64,000 nucleotides of DNA from NCBI RefSeq assembly GCF_009739905.1, contig NZ_CP034279.1, positions 1,860,001 through 1,924,000 on the forward strand, written 5' to 3'. Positions 26,982 through 35,514 of this stretch are shown here, one piece after another. Source of the DNA: Streptomyces ficellus (lineage in GTDB: Bacteria > Actinomycetota > Actinomycetes > Streptomycetales > Streptomycetaceae). The notes below the pieces were generated by a model, which was not told the origin of the DNA, ran no database searches, and worked only from the letters and a program-made list of their open reading frames with translations. The translations under genes and the position numbers were made by a program. How positions within the stretch are numbered: the first letter of the stretch is position 1; every line of letters begins with the position of its first letter.

Positions 26982-27916
26982 CAGACCAGGTCCTCCGTTC
27001 CGGCCCGGCGGATGTAGACGGTGACCATGATCAGCACGATGGCCATCAGGATGAAGGACAGCGCGGCCGCCGTCGGATAGTCCAGTACCCGCAGGAACTG
27101 CGACTGGATGACGTTGCCGACCATTTTCGTGTCCGTGGAGCCGAGCAGCTCGGCGTTGACGTAGTCGCCGCTCGCCGGGATGAACGTCAGGAGCGTGCCC
27201 GACACGACGCCCGGCATGGACAGCGGGAAGGTCACCTTGCGGAAGGTGGTGGCGGGCGAGGCGTACAGGTCCTTCGCCGCCTCGTGCAGCCGGCCGTCGA
27301 TCCGCTCCAGGGAGGTGTACAGCGGCAGGATCATGAAGGGCAGGAAGTTGTACGTGAGACCGCAGACCACCGCCAACGGCGTGGCCAGGACGCGGTCCCC
27401 CTGGGTCCAGCCCAGCCAGTTGGTGACGTCAAGGACGTGCAGCGCGTCCATGGCCCCGACGACGGCGCCGCCGTCCGCGAGGATCGTCTTCCACGCCAGC
27501 GTACGGATGAGGAAGCTGGTGAAGAACGGCGCGACGACCAGGACCAGGAGCAGGTTCCGCCAGCGGCCCGCCTTGAAGGCGATGAGGTACGCGAGCGGGT
27601 AGCCGAGCAGCAGACACAGGACGGTGGCGGTGCCGGCGTACAACAGGGACCGGACGAACTGGGGCCAGTACTCGGTGAAGGCCTCCCAGTAGGTCGCGAA
27701 GTGCCAGGTGACCTGGAAACCCTGCTCCAGGGAGCCGGTCTGCACGGAGGTGGACGCCTGGTACACCATCGGCAGGGCGAAGAAGACGACCAGCCACAGG
27801 ATGCCGGGCAGGAGCAGCCAGTACGGGACGAGCCGCTTGCGCGCGCCCCTGGTCCGTACGGCCGGCGGCTCCGGGGCCGGGGCCTCGGACGCCCGGGGGG
27901 TGTCGGTGATCGTCAC
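26981..27916 (-). CDS. potB: Spermidine/putrescine ABC transporter permease PotB
   Basis: 311 residues with a short charged cytosolic N-terminus and about six transmembrane helices. The EAA loop is DGRLHEAAKDLYASPATTFRKV. Segments LPGILWLVVFFALPMVYQA and IPASGDYVNAELLGS are typical of PotB. GTG 27916 is chosen because it overlaps the potA stop (GTGA) and has GGAGG upstream; the frame is open further upstream within potA but that part is a shadow. Pairs with PotC. Confidence 0.93.
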   Translation of the reverse strand: MTITDTPRASEAPAPEPPAVRTRGARKRLVPYWLLLPGILWLVVFFALPMVYQASTSVQTGSLEQGFQVTWHFATYWEAFTEYWPQFVRSLLYAGTATVLCLLLGYPLAYLIAFKAGRWRNLLLVLVVAPFFTSFLIRTLAWKTILADGGAVVGAMDALHVLDVTNWLGWTQGDRVLATPLAVVCGLTYNFLPFMILPLYTSLERIDGRLHEAAKDLYASPATTFRKVTFPLSMPGVVSGTLLTFIPASGDYVNAELLGSTDTKMVGNVIQSQFLRVLDYPTAAALSFILMAIVLIMVTVYIRRAGTEDLV

Positions 27917-29064
27917 GTGGCGTCCTCCACCTTCTCCACGCCGGCGGAGATGTCCTGGGCCGCGTCCAGGCCGAAGGTGTGGGCCGGGTTCCAGTGCAGG
28001 ACGACCTCGGCGCCGGGTGCGAGGCGCGCGTCGCGTTCGACGTTCTGCTCGTACACCTGGAGGCCGGTGCCGGCGGGGCCGTCGACGACGTACTGGGTGG
28101 AGACGCCGATGAAGGAGGTGGCGACGATCCGGCCGGTGACCTTGTTGCGGCCGTCGGCTATCGCGCCCGCGTCGTCGGCGTGGGCGAGCGTGATCTTCTC
28201 GGGGCGTACGCCGACGAGCAGCTTGCCGCCGGTACGGGTGTCGGCGACGCACCGGCCGGCCGGCAGCCGCAGCTTGCCCCCGCCGGCGGTGACGACGATC
28301 TCGGTGCCCGCCTCGGCGACCTCCGCCTCGATGAGGTTGGAGGTGCCGAGGAAGTTGGCCACGAAGGTGGTGCGGGGGTTCTCGTAGAGGTCGGCGGGCG
28401 CACCGAGCTGTTCGACCCGGCCGCCGTTCATCACCGCGACCGTGTCGGCCATGGTCATGGCCTCCTCCTGGTCGTGGGTGACGTGCACGAAGGTGATGCC
28501 GACCTCGGTCTGGATGCGCTTGAGCTCCAGCTGCATCTGGCGGCGGAGCTTGAGGTCGAGGGCGCCGAGCGGCTCGTCGAGGAGGAGCACCTGGGGGTGG
28601 TTGATGAGCGCGCGGGCGACGGCGACACGCTGCTGCTGGCCGCCGGACAGCTGGTGCGGCTTGTGGTTCGCCTTGTCGCCGAGCTGTACGAGGTCGAGCA
28701 TGTCCCCGACCTGCTTCTTCACCGACTTGATGCCGCGCCGCCGCAGGCCGAAGGCGACGTTCTCGTGGATGTTCAGGTGCGGGAAGAGCGCGTACGACTG
28801 GAAGACCGTGTTGACCGGCCGCTTGTACGGCGGCAGGTCGGTGACGTCCGTGTCGCCGAGGAACACGGTGCCGGTGGTGGGGTCCTCCAGGCCGGCGATC
28901 ATGCGGAGGGTGGTGGTCTTGCCGCACCCGGACGCGCCGAGGAGGGCGAAGAAGGAGCCCTGCGGGACGGTCAGGTCGAGCGGATGGACGGCGGTGAAGG
29001 AGCCGTAGGACTTGCTGATGCCGGACAGGCGGACGTCGCCACCGGTGTGCGTCGTGTCAGTCAT
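27913..29064 (-). CDS. potA: Spermidine/putrescine ABC transporter ATPase PotA
   Basis: 383 residues. The nucleotide-binding domain has Walker [11 protein letters not shown]-loop [10 protein letters not shown], an intact signature [15 protein letters not shown], Walker [13 protein letters not shown] and switch His in [13 protein letters not shown]-terminal TOBE domain (about 250-365) follows, which in PotA contributes to regulation by substrate. It drives polyamine uptake with PotB and PotC. The 181-nt gap between it and potD contains tandem repeats that may set relative expression of the binding protein and the ATPase. Confidence 0.95.
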   Translation of the reverse strand: MTDTTHTGGDVRLSGISKSYGSFTAVHPLDLTVPQGSFFALLGASGCGKTTTLRMIAGLEDPTTGTVFLGDTDVTDLPPYKRPVNTVFQSYALFPHLNIHENVAFGLRRRGIKSVKKQVGDMLDLVQLGDKANHKPHQLSGGQQQRVAVARALINHPQVLLLDEPLGALDLKLRRQMQLELKRIQTEVGITFVHVTHDQEEAMTMADTVAVMNGGRVEQLGAPADLYENPRTTFVANFLGTSNLIEAEVAEAGTEIVVTAGGGKLRLPAGRCVADTRTGGKLLVGVRPEKITLAHADDAGAIADGRNKVTGRIVATSFIGVSTQYVVDGPAGTGLQVYEQNVERDARLAPGAEVVLHWNPAHTFGLDAAQDISAGVEKVEDAT

Positions 29065-29131
29065 GGGGTTGCGATCCCAGGGGTGTCGGGGGGCGAAGGG
29101 CGACGGGGAACGGGAGCGGGGTCGGTGCGCT

Positions 29132-29240
29132 GGGCAGGGGCGCGAGGGCAGGGGCGCGAGGGGGGTGCAGGGGCGCCCCGGGGCGTGCGCGCCGGGGGCG
29201 TGCGCGCCGGGGGCGTGCGCGCCGGGGGCGTGCGCGCCGG
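29132..29240 (-). repeat. Tandem repeats in the potD-potA gap
   Basis: Two adjacent tandem arrays lie just downstream of the potD stop. A 14-bp unit (GGGCAGGGGCGCGA) occurs twice at 29132-29159. A 15-bp unit (GGGCGTGCGCGCCGG) occurs in four perfect copies at 29181-29240. Units contain the palindrome GGCGCGC(A)CGCC, so the transcript can fold into repeated small hairpins. They could protect the potD 3' end or reduce readthrough into potA. Perfect identity indicates recent expansion. Confidence 0.9.
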
Positions 29241-29245
29241 GGTGC

Positions 29246-30493
29246 TCAGGCGCCGATGAGCTTGGCGAACTTCTCCTCGTACGCCGTCTCTTCCTCGCTG
29301 CTGAGGGAGCGGAAGGCCCGGGACTTGGCGGCCATGGCCTTGTCCGGGAGGATCAGGGTGTTCGCCGCCAGCGCGGGGTCGATCTTGGCGAGTTCGTCGC
29401 GCACTCCGTCCACCGGGCAGACGTAGTTGATGTACCCGGCGAGCTTCGCGGCGTTGGGGAGCTCGTAGTAGAAGTCGATCAGCTTCTCGGCGTTCGCCTT
29501 GTGGCGGGCCTTGGCCGGCACCAGCAGGTTGTCGCTGGAGGTGATGTAGCCGGCGTTGGGGATCGCGAACTGGATGTCGGGGTTGTCCGCCTGGAGCTGG
29601 ATGACGTCACCGGCCCAGGCGAGACATGCGGCGATGTCGCCCTTGGCGAGGTCCCCGGTGTAGTCGTTGCCGGTGAAGCGGCGGATCTGCTGGGTGTCGA
29701 CGCCCTTCTGGAGGCGGCCGATCGCCGCGTCGAAGTCGGCGTCGCCGAACTTCTCCGGGTCCTTGCCCATGTCGATCAGGGTCATCCCGACCGAGTCCCG
29801 CATCTCGGACAGGAACGCGACCCGCCCCTTGAGCTTCGGGTCGTCCAGGAGCTGGGTGACCGAGTCGACCTTGCGGCCGCCGGTGGCCTTCCTGTTGTAC
29901 GCGATGACCGTGGAGATGCCCGTCCAGGGGTACGAGTAGGCGCGGCCCGGGTCCCAGTCGGGGCGGCGGAACTGGGCGGAGAGGTTGGCGTACGCGTGCG
30001 GCAGGTTCGACGGGTCGAGCTTCTGCGCCCAGCCGAGCCGGATGATGCGGGCCGCGAGCCAGTCGGTGACGCATATCAGGTCCCGGCCGGTGTCCTGGCC
30101 GGCGGCCAGCTGCGGCTTGACCTTGCCGAAGAACTCGACGTTGTCGTTGATGTCCTCGGTGTACTTGACCTTGATCCCGGTGCGCCTGGTGAACGCCTCC
30201 AGGCTCGGACGCTGCTTCTCGTCCTCGCCGATGTCGATGTACTGCGTCCAGTTGGAGAAGTTGAGCTGCTTCTCCTTCGCGGAGTGGTCGGTGGAGGCGG
30301 GACCGTCGCCCTCGCGCGCGGCCGGCGGGATGCCACAGGCGCTCAAGCCGGCGAGACCGCCCAGCGTGAGCGCCCCGGCGCCCGTGGCGCGCAGCATCGA
30401 ACGGCGGGTGAGGGCTCCCCGTCCGTTCGTCAGGCTCCGCCGCATCGCGGTGAGCTGTGCCGCGGAGAGGCGGCCGGGCTGGTACTGCTCCAT
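29246..30493 (-). CDS. potD: Polyamine-binding lipoprotein PotD
   Basis: 415 residues. An unusually long N-region precedes a Tat-type lipoprotein signal: LTRRSMLRATGAGALTLGG, lipobox LSAC with Cys at position 53. The mature protein is a periplasmic-binding-type polyamine receptor: LNFSNWTQYIDI, VTDWLAARIIRLGW, AYSYPWTGISTVIAYN and WAGDVIQLQADNPDIQFAIP, the last a family hallmark. It captures putrescine or spermidine outside the membrane and delivers it to PotBC. The start has AAAGG nine bases upstream. It follows the aldehyde dehydrogenase by 46 nt and is separated from potA by repeats. Confidence 0.93.
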   Translation of the reverse strand: MEQYQPGRLSAAQLTAMRRSLTNGRGALTRRSMLRATGAGALTLGGLAGLSACGIPPAAREGDGPASTDHSAKEKQLNFSNWTQYIDIGEDEKQRPSLEAFTRRTGIKVKYTEDINDNVEFFGKVKPQLAAGQDTGRDLICVTDWLAARIIRLGWAQKLDPSNLPHAYANLSAQFRRPDWDPGRAYSYPWTGISTVIAYNRKATGGRKVDSVTQLLDDPKLKGRVAFLSEMRDSVGMTLIDMGKDPEKFGDADFDAAIGRLQKGVDTQQIRRFTGNDYTGDLAKGDIAACLAWAGDVIQLQADNPDIQFAIPNAGYITSSDNLLVPAKARHKANAEKLIDFYYELPNAAKLAGYINYVCPVDGVRDELAKIDPALAANTLILPDKAMAAKSRAFRSLSSEEETAYEEKFAKLIGA

Positions 30494-30539
30494 GCGCTGT
30501 GCCTTTCGAAGCGGGCCGTCCGAAGCGGGCCGTTGAGGT

Positions 30540-32045
30540 CTATCGGTCCCCGAAGATCGTGCGGTGCCATTCCTTGCGGGCGACCGCCGTGTTGTCGTAC
30601 ATCACGTGCTTGACCTGCGTGTACTCCTCGAAGGAGTACGCCGACATGTCCTTGCCGAAGCCGGACGCCTGGTAGCCGCCGTGCGGCATCTCGCTGATGA
30701 TCGGGATGTGGTCGTTGATCCAGACGCAGCCGGCCTTGATCTCGCGCGTGGCCCGTCCGGCGCGGTACACGTCACGGGTCCAGGCGGAGGCGGCGAGGCC
30801 GTAGGGCGTGTCGTTGGCGAGGGCCAGCCCCTCGTCGTCGCTGTCGAAGGGCAGCACGACGAGGACCGGGCCGAAGATCTCCGCCTGGACGATCTCGCTG
30901 TCCTGGGCGGCGCCGGTGATCAGGGTGGGCCGGTAGTACGCGCCGTCGTTGTGCGGCGCCACACCGCCGGTGACGACGGTCGCGTACGCCCGGGCGCGGT
31001 CCACGAAGGCCGCGACCCGGTCCCGCTGGGCGTGGCTGATGAGCGGGCCCAGGTCGGTGTCCTCCTGGAACGGGTCGCCGATGCGGATCGTCGCCATCAG
31101 GTCGGCGACGCCGGAGACGAACGCGTCGTACAGCGGGCGCTGGACGTACGCGCGCGTGGCGGCCGTGCAGTCCTGGCCCGTGTTGATCAGCGACCCGGCG
31201 ACCGCGCCGTGCACGGCGGCCTCCAGGTCGGCGTCGTCGAAGACGACGAAGGGCGCCTTGCCGCCCAGTTCCAGGTGGAGCCGCTTGACGGTGGACGTGG
31301 CGATCTCGGCCACCCGCTTGCCCACGGCGGTCGAGCCGGTGAAGGACGTCATGGCGACGTCCGGGTGCCCGACGAGGTGCTCCCCCGCGTCCCGCCCGGC
31401 GCCGGTGACGATGTTGACGACGCCGTCGGGGATGCCCGCGTCGGTGGCCGCCTGCGCGAACATCAGCGAGGTGAGCGGGGTGAGCTCGGCGGGCTTCAGG
31501 ACGATGGTGTTGCCGGCGGCGATGGCCGGGAGCACCTTCCAGGCGGCCATCTGGAGGGGGTAGTTCCACGGGGCGATGGAGCCCACCACGCCGATGGGCT
31601 CGCGGCGGACGTAGGAGGTGTGGTCGCCGCTGTACTCGCCGGCCGACTGGCCCTGGAGGTGCCGGGCGGCGCCCGCGAAGAACGCGGTGTTGTCCACGCT
31701 GCCCGGTACGTCGAACTCGCGCGTCAGCTTGATCGGCTTGCCGCACTGGAGGGACTCGGCGTGCGCGAGGTCCTCGGCCCGTTCGCCCAGGAGCGCGGCG
31801 AACCGGTGCATCGCGTCGGAGCGCTCGCCCGGGGTCGCGCCCGCCCAGCCGGGCAGCGCGTCACGGGCGGCGGCGACGGCCGCGTCCACGTCGGCGGTGG
31901 AGGCCAGCTCGTAGTCGAGGACCTTCTCCCCGGTCGCGGGGTCGACGACCGTGTGCCCGCGTCCCGAGGTCCCCGGCCGCAGCCGCCCGCCGATGTACTG
32001 TGCCCCGGCCGCGAAGCGGTCGAGTCCCTGGAAGCGGTTGTCCAT
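30540..32045 (-). CDS. Aldehyde dehydrogenase, probably aminobutyraldehyde dehydrogenase
   Basis: 501 residues, ALDH superfamily, cytoplasmic. NAD-binding segments APWNYPLQMAAWKVLPAIAAG and SFTGSTAVGKRVAEIA; general base in LELGGKAPFVVFDD; catalytic Cys in NTGQDCTAATRAYV; C-terminal motif HGGYQASGFGKDMSAYSFEEYTQ, shared with betaine/aminobutyraldehyde dehydrogenases (shown here in part). It heads the operon with potDABC and the FAD oxidoreductase, so it probably oxidises 4-aminobutanal or a related aldehyde to GABA. ATG 32045 follows GGAGAG at good spacing; the open frame upstream is not used. Palindromes in the upstream gap may be its operator. Confidence 0.9.
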   Translation of the reverse strand: MDNRFQGLDRFAAGAQYIGGRLRPGTSGRGHTVVDPATGEKVLDYELASTADVDAAVAAARDALPGWAGATPGERSDAMHRFAALLGERAEDLAHAESLQCGKPIKLTREFDVPGSVDNTAFFAGAARHLQGQSAGEYSGDHTSYVRREPIGVVGSIAPWNYPLQMAAWKVLPAIAAGNTIVLKPAELTPLTSLMFAQAATDAGIPDGVVNIVTGAGRDAGEHLVGHPDVAMTSFTGSTAVGKRVAEIATSTVKRLHLELGGKAPFVVFDDADLEAAVHGAVAGSLINTGQDCTAATRAYVQRPLYDAFVSGVADLMATIRIGDPFQEDTDLGPLISHAQRDRVAAFVDRARAYATVVTGGVAPHNDGAYYRPTLITGAAQDSEIVQAEIFGPVLVVLPFDSDDEGLALANDTPYGLAASAWTRDVYRAGRATREIKAGCVWINDHIPIISEMPHGGYQASGFGKDMSAYSFEEYTQVKHVMYDNTAVARKEWHRTIFGDR

Positions 32046-32103
32046 GACGCTCTCCGTTGTCCCGGCTCGAATTGAGTGCCGATCCTGGCAGAGGAGTACC
32101 TGA

Positions 32104-32148
32104 GCAACAAGTGATTCCGTTGTTGCCTTTTGGTTAAGCGACGGAATC
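32104..32148. promoter_or_regulatory. Candidate operator ahead of the polyamine operon
   Basis: Two overlapping inverted repeats occur in the A/T-richer gap between the aldehyde dehydrogenase (32045, minus) and the NADAR gene (plus). One has arms GCAACAA/TTGTTGC (32104-32110, 32120-32126) with a 9-bp spacer. The other has arms GATTCCGT/ACGGAATC (32114-32121, 32141-32148). They are placed to control both directions. The binding protein is unknown; the Lrp regulator at 41887 is one candidate. Confidence 0.5.
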
Positions 32149-32220
32149 GGTCGACCATGTGTCGGGTGAGGGCGGGAATCTCCGTACGGAGTGTCAGTGG
32201 TGACTGCCAGACTGGCGTGC

Positions 32221-32769
32221 ATGGAGAAGATCCACGAGCTGATCGAGCAGGTCAGCACGGGTGAGCGTGTCAAGTATCTGCACTTCTGGGGGCACACGCC
32301 GAAGCGCGACGGGACGATCGGGGCGAGCTGCCTGAGCCAGTGGTGGCCGTCGCCGTTCACCGTCGACGGCGTGTCGTACGCGACGGCCGAGCACTGGATG
32401 ATGGCCGCCAAGGCCCGCCTCTTCGGCGACGCCGACGCCGAGCGCCAGGCCCTCGAGGCGCCGGACCCCGCGCTCGCCAAGAAGGCGGGGCGGCTCGTGC
32501 GCGGGTTCGACGAGACGATATGGAAGCGGGAGCGGTTCGGGATCGTGGTGGAGGGCAGCCGTCACAAGTTCGCCTCCGACCCGGAGCTGCGGGCATTCCT
32601 GCTGGCGACGGGCGACCGCGTCCTGGTCGAGGCGAGCCCGGTGGACCGCGTGTGGGGCATCGGCCTGGCCGCCGACGACCCCCGCGCCGACACCCCCGCC
32701 CACTGGCGCGGCCTCAACCTCCTCGGCTTCGCCCTCATGGAAGCCCGCGCCACGCTGCGCTCGCCCTGA
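32221..32769 (+). CDS. NADAR-family (YbiA-like) glycohydrolase
   Basis: 182 residues of the NADAR/YbiA family. Visible family signatures: YLHFWGHTP, SQWWPSPFTVDGVSYATAEHWMMAAKA, SRHKFASDPELRAFLLATGD and VDRVWGIGLAADDPRA with a following NLLGFALMEAR. These are given as separate segments. Members hydrolyse N-glycosidic bonds, either in early riboflavin intermediates or in ADP-ribosylated nucleic acid. No ADP-ribosyltransferase toxin or riboflavin gene is adjacent. ATG 32221 (MEKIHELIEQ) is chosen; a GTG at 32191 is an alternative, and neither has a strong Shine-Dalgarno. It is monocistronic and followed by repeat copy B. Confidence 0.85.
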   Translation: MEKIHELIEQVSTGERVKYLHFWGHTPKRDGTIGASCLSQWWPSPFTVDGVSYATAEHWMMAAKARLFGDADAERQALEAPDPALAKKAGRLVRGFDETIWKRERFGIVVEGSRHKFASDPELRAFLLATGDRVLVEASPVDRVWGIGLAADDPRADTPAHWRGLNLLGFALMEARATLRSP

Positions 32770-32775
32770 CCGTCC

Positions 32776-33131
32776 CGCTGGGCTCGCTCCCGGCGCGTTG
32801 TGGGCAGTCGTCCCGCTGGGGCTCCCACCCCGCCGTCCCGTTGTGGGCAGTCGTCCCGCTGGGCGATGGGGGTCCCCCCTGCTCGAGCGAAGCCGAGAGT
32901 TTGGGGGAGGGTGGGCACAACGGGACTGGGGCGGTGCCTGTTCCCGGTTCGCCTGCGGGCGGTGCCTCGTGCCGGTTACCCCCGGTGGGGTGGGGGCGTG
33001 GCCCCTCCGGGCTCGCCTCCTCGGGGCCGGCGGCCTCGGGTTACGGGGTAGGGAGCCCCGGTAACGCCGCCGGTCCCCTGCGGGGGCGACCCTGCACGGC
33101 CCCACCCCGGGTACGTCGCCGGGTGCGGGTG
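32776..33131 (+). repeat. Dispersed hairpin-rich repeat, copy B (intergenic)
   Basis: Fills the 368-nt gap between the convergent NADAR and DUF4190 genes. It has the 5' module with GTTGTGGGCAGTCGTCCCGC units (two copies), then a long hairpin (32874-32907), then CACAACGGGAC, GCGGTGCC units, the shared core (about 32978-33095) and the 3' GGGTACGTCGCCGGGTGCGG unit. CCCGTTGTG before the hairpin and CACAACGGG after it form an outer inverted repeat. It is very similar to copy C over its whole length. Confidence 0.88.
32874..32907 (+). repeat. C6/G5 hairpin of repeat copy B
   Basis: A stem of CCCCC paired with GGGGG and GCTC with GAGC, with a small T/TT internal loop and an Ala/Glu-codon-like loop GAGCGAAGCCGA. 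The same structure, differing by one base, lies at 50904-50937 in copy C. It resembles a terminator hairpin and sits between convergent genes, but the identical copy inside a gene shows it belongs to the repeat. Confidence 0.75.
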
Positions 33132-33137
33132 GACGCG

Positions 33138-33716
33138 TCAGCGCGGGACGGTGAGAGACGTGCCGAAGGGGTCGTTGTCGGAGTTGTCGTCGTACGCGTC
33201 GCGGCCCGCCTCGGTCGCGACCGTCCAGATGATGAACGCCAGGACCGTACCGCCGATCACGATGCCCACCGCGCCGAGGATGATCCCGGCGAGCGCCATG
33301 CCGTGGTTGTTCGCCTCGCCCCGGTTGGCCTTCTTGCGGCCGATGATGCCGAAGATCAGCGCGAGGATGCCGAGCACGACGCCCAGACCCCAGGCGCAGA
33401 AGAGCACTACGGAGATGATGCCGAGGACGAGCGCGGTGATGCCCATGCCGTTGGCCGGGGCCTGCTGCCAGCCGGACTGGCCGTAGGCGCTGTAGCCGGG
33501 GTAGCCCGGGTAGCCGTACGACGCTGCGGGCGGCGCGGGGGCCGGATAGCCGTAGGTGCCGGGAGCCATGGGGGGCGGCGGCAGCTCGCCCGGTACCGAG
33601 GTCATCGTCGGCTGGTCGTGCACGCCGGGCGCGGTCGGCGGCTGGTAGGGGGAGGGTTCGGGCTGCCGGCTCTCCGGCGGAGCCCACGGATCGTTCGAGT
33701 CGCTTCGCTCTGACAT
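33138..33716 (-). CDS. DUF4190-domain membrane protein
   Basis: 192 residues. The N-terminal half is Pro/Tyr/Gly-rich (YGYPAPAPPAASYGYPGY and similar) and probably disordered. The C-terminal half has two transmembrane helices in DUF4190 arrangement (ITALVLGIISVVLFCAWGLG and AGIILGAVGIVIGGTVLAFI) around the loop GRKKANRGEANNHGMA. The start at 33716 follows GGGAGG. Streptomycetes have many such proteins and none has a well-defined role. It is divergent from the deaminase gene at 33797. Confidence 0.82.
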   Translation of the reverse strand: MSERSDSNDPWAPPESRQPEPSPYQPPTAPGVHDQPTMTSVPGELPPPPMAPGTYGYPAPAPPAASYGYPGYPGYSAYGQSGWQQAPANGMGITALVLGIISVVLFCAWGLGVVLGILALIFGIIGRKKANRGEANNHGMALAGIILGAVGIVIGGTVLAFIIWTVATEAGRDAYDDNSDNDPFGTSLTVPR

Positions 33717-33796
33717 GGGCCCTCCCCCGTTGCGTCCGGCCATGCTAACGGCCGACCTACGATGATCCCCGACCAGCCCGCACACGGAGGACTCCG

Positions 33797-34822
33797 ATGA
33801 CCGATCTGCACCCCTTCATCGCGGGGCTGCCCAAGGCCGAACTGCACGTGCATCACGTCGGCTCGGCCTCGCCCCGGATCGTCGCCGAACTGGCGGCCCG
33901 CCATCCCGACTCGAAGGTCCCCACGGACCCCGAGGCGCTCGTCGACTACTTCACCTTCACCGACTTCGCGCACTTCATCGAGGTGTACCTGTCGGTCGTG
34001 GACCTCGTCCGCACGCCGGAGGACGTGCGGCTGCTGACGTACGAGGTCGCCCGGGACATGGCCCGGCAGCAGATCCGGTACGCGGAGCTCACCATCACGC
34101 CGTTCAGCTCCACCCGGCGCGGCATCGACGAGAAGGCCTTCATGGCGGCCATCGAGGACGCCCGCGTCGCGGCGGAGCGGGAGCTGGGCGTCATCCTGCG
34201 CTGGTGCTTCGACATCCCGGGCGAGGCCGGGCTGGAGGCGGCCGAGGAGACCGCGCGGCTCGCGGTGGACCTGCGGCCCGAGGGCCTGGTGTCGTTCGGG
34301 CTGGGCGGTCCCGAGATCGGCGTACCGCGCCCGCAGTTCAAGCCGTACTTCGACCGGGCCATCGCCGCCGGGCTGCGCTCGGTGCCGCACGCCGGGGAGA
34401 CGACCGGTCCGGAGACCGTCTGGGACGCGCTGAGGGAGCTGGGCGCCGAGCGCATCGGGCACGGCACCAGCTCCGTAAGGGACCCGGAGCTGCTGGCGTA
34501 CCTCGCGGAGCACCGCATCGCGCTGGAGGTGTGCCCGACGTCCAACATCGCCACCCGTGCGGTCGCGAACATCGACGAGCACCCCGTCAAGGAGATGGTG
34601 GCCGCCGGCGTGCTCGTCACGATCAACTCCGACGACCCGCCGATGTTCGGCACCGACCTCAACCACGAGTACGGTGTGGCGGCCCGGTTGCTGGGGCTGG
34701 ACGAGCGGGGCGTCGCCGAGCTGGCCAAGAACGCCGTCGAGGCGTCGTTCCTCGACCCGGCGGGCAAGGCGCGGATCGCCGCCGAGATCGACAGCTACAC
34801 CACCGAGTGGCTGCGCCGCTGA
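33797..34822 (+). CDS. Adenosine deaminase family, probably aminodeoxyfutalosine deaminase
   Basis: 341 residues of the COG1816 adenosine deaminase family. Zinc and catalytic motifs are present: AELHVHHVGS (with HV for the usual HLDG), RSVPHAGETTGPETV, RIGHGTS and INSDDPPMF. In Streptomyces a COG1816 protein at the corresponding locus (Sav2595 of S. avermitilis, as I recall) deaminates 6-aminodeoxyfutalosine in the futalosine menaquinone pathway. The altered HVHHVGS motif fits that subgroup, but classical adenosine deamination is not excluded. Its stop shares one base with the next start (TGATG), beginning a chain of coupled genes. Confidence 0.85.
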   Translation: MTDLHPFIAGLPKAELHVHHVGSASPRIVAELAARHPDSKVPTDPEALVDYFTFTDFAHFIEVYLSVVDLVRTPEDVRLLTYEVARDMARQQIRYAELTITPFSSTRRGIDEKAFMAAIEDARVAAERELGVILRWCFDIPGEAGLEAAEETARLAVDLRPEGLVSFGLGGPEIGVPRPQFKPYFDRAIAAGLRSVPHAGETTGPETVWDALRELGAERIGHGTSSVRDPELLAYLAEHRIALEVCPTSNIATRAVANIDEHPVKEMVAAGVLVTINSDDPPMFGTDLNHEYGVAARLLGLDERGVAELAKNAVEASFLDPAGKARIAAEIDSYTTEWLRR

Positions 34823-35514
34823 TGGGTGCCGTCACGGTCGTGGCGCACCGGGGCGACCCGTACCGCGTCCGCGAGAACACGCTGGCGTCGTTGCGTTCGG
34901 CGGTCGCGCGCGGGGCGGACGCGGTCGAGATCGATGTGCGGCTCACCCGTGACGGCGTCCCGGTGCTGCTGCACGACGACTCGCTGAAGCGGTTGTGGCG
35001 CGTCGAGCGGCCGCTGGACGCGGTCGGTTGGGACGAGGTGCGGGCGCTGACCGGGGAGCGGGGTGTGCCCTCGCTGGAGGCGGCGCTGGGCGAGCTGGGC
35101 GGGCACCGGGTGATGCTCGATCTGCCGGGGGCGACGGAGCGGTCGGTGCGGGCGGTCGTGGACACGGTCCACGAGTGCGGCGCGGCCGACCGGGTGTACT
35201 ACTGCTCCAGTGCCGCCGCGATGCTGCTCGTCCGGGCCGCCGATCCGGGCGCCGAGATCGCCCTGACGTGGACGACCCTGGCCCCGCCCCGCCCGGAGCT
35301 GCTGGCGGCGGTCGCGCCGCGCTGGCTCAACTACCGTTTCGGGCTGGTGGACCGGGAGCTGACCGAGCGGGTGCACCGGGACGGGATGCTGGTTTCCGCG
35401 TGGACGGCCGACACGCGCAGGACGATGCGTAGGCTGATCGCCGCCGGGGTGGACTCGATCACCACCAACCGGGTGGACGCGCTGAGCGCCGTGCTGAAGG
35501 GGAGCCGTACGTGA
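34822..35514 (+). CDS. Glycerophosphodiester phosphodiesterase
   Basis: 230 residues of the GDPD TIM-barrel family. The active-site segments are VAHRGDPYRVRENTLAS (catalytic His, Arg and Glu-Asn) and AVEIDVRLTRDGVPVLLHDD (metal-binding Glu/Asp and second His). The C-terminal barrel strands include VSAWTADTRRTMRRLIAAGV and DSITTNRVDAL. It hydrolyses glycerophosphodiesters to glycerol-3-phosphate and an alcohol. No signal peptide, so probably cytoplasmic. ATG 34822 overlaps the deaminase stop by one base, and the next gene starts inside its own stop (GTGA). Confidence 0.9.
   Translation: MGAVTVVAHRGDPYRVRENTLASLRSAVARGADAVEIDVRLTRDGVPVLLHDDSLKRLWRVERPLDAVGWDEVRALTGERGVPSLEAALGELGGHRVMLDLPGATERSVRAVVDTVHECGAADRVYYCSSAAAMLLVRAADPGAEIALTWTTLAPPRPELLAAVAPRWLNYRFGLVDRELTERVHRDGMLVSAWTADTRRTMRRLIAAGVDSITTNRVDALSAVLKGSRT

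Noticed and set aside
32874..32907. Ordinary terminator between NADAR and DUF4190 genes
   Set aside because: It may act as one, but the same hairpin occurs inside a gene at 50904-50937, so it was assigned to the repeat family.
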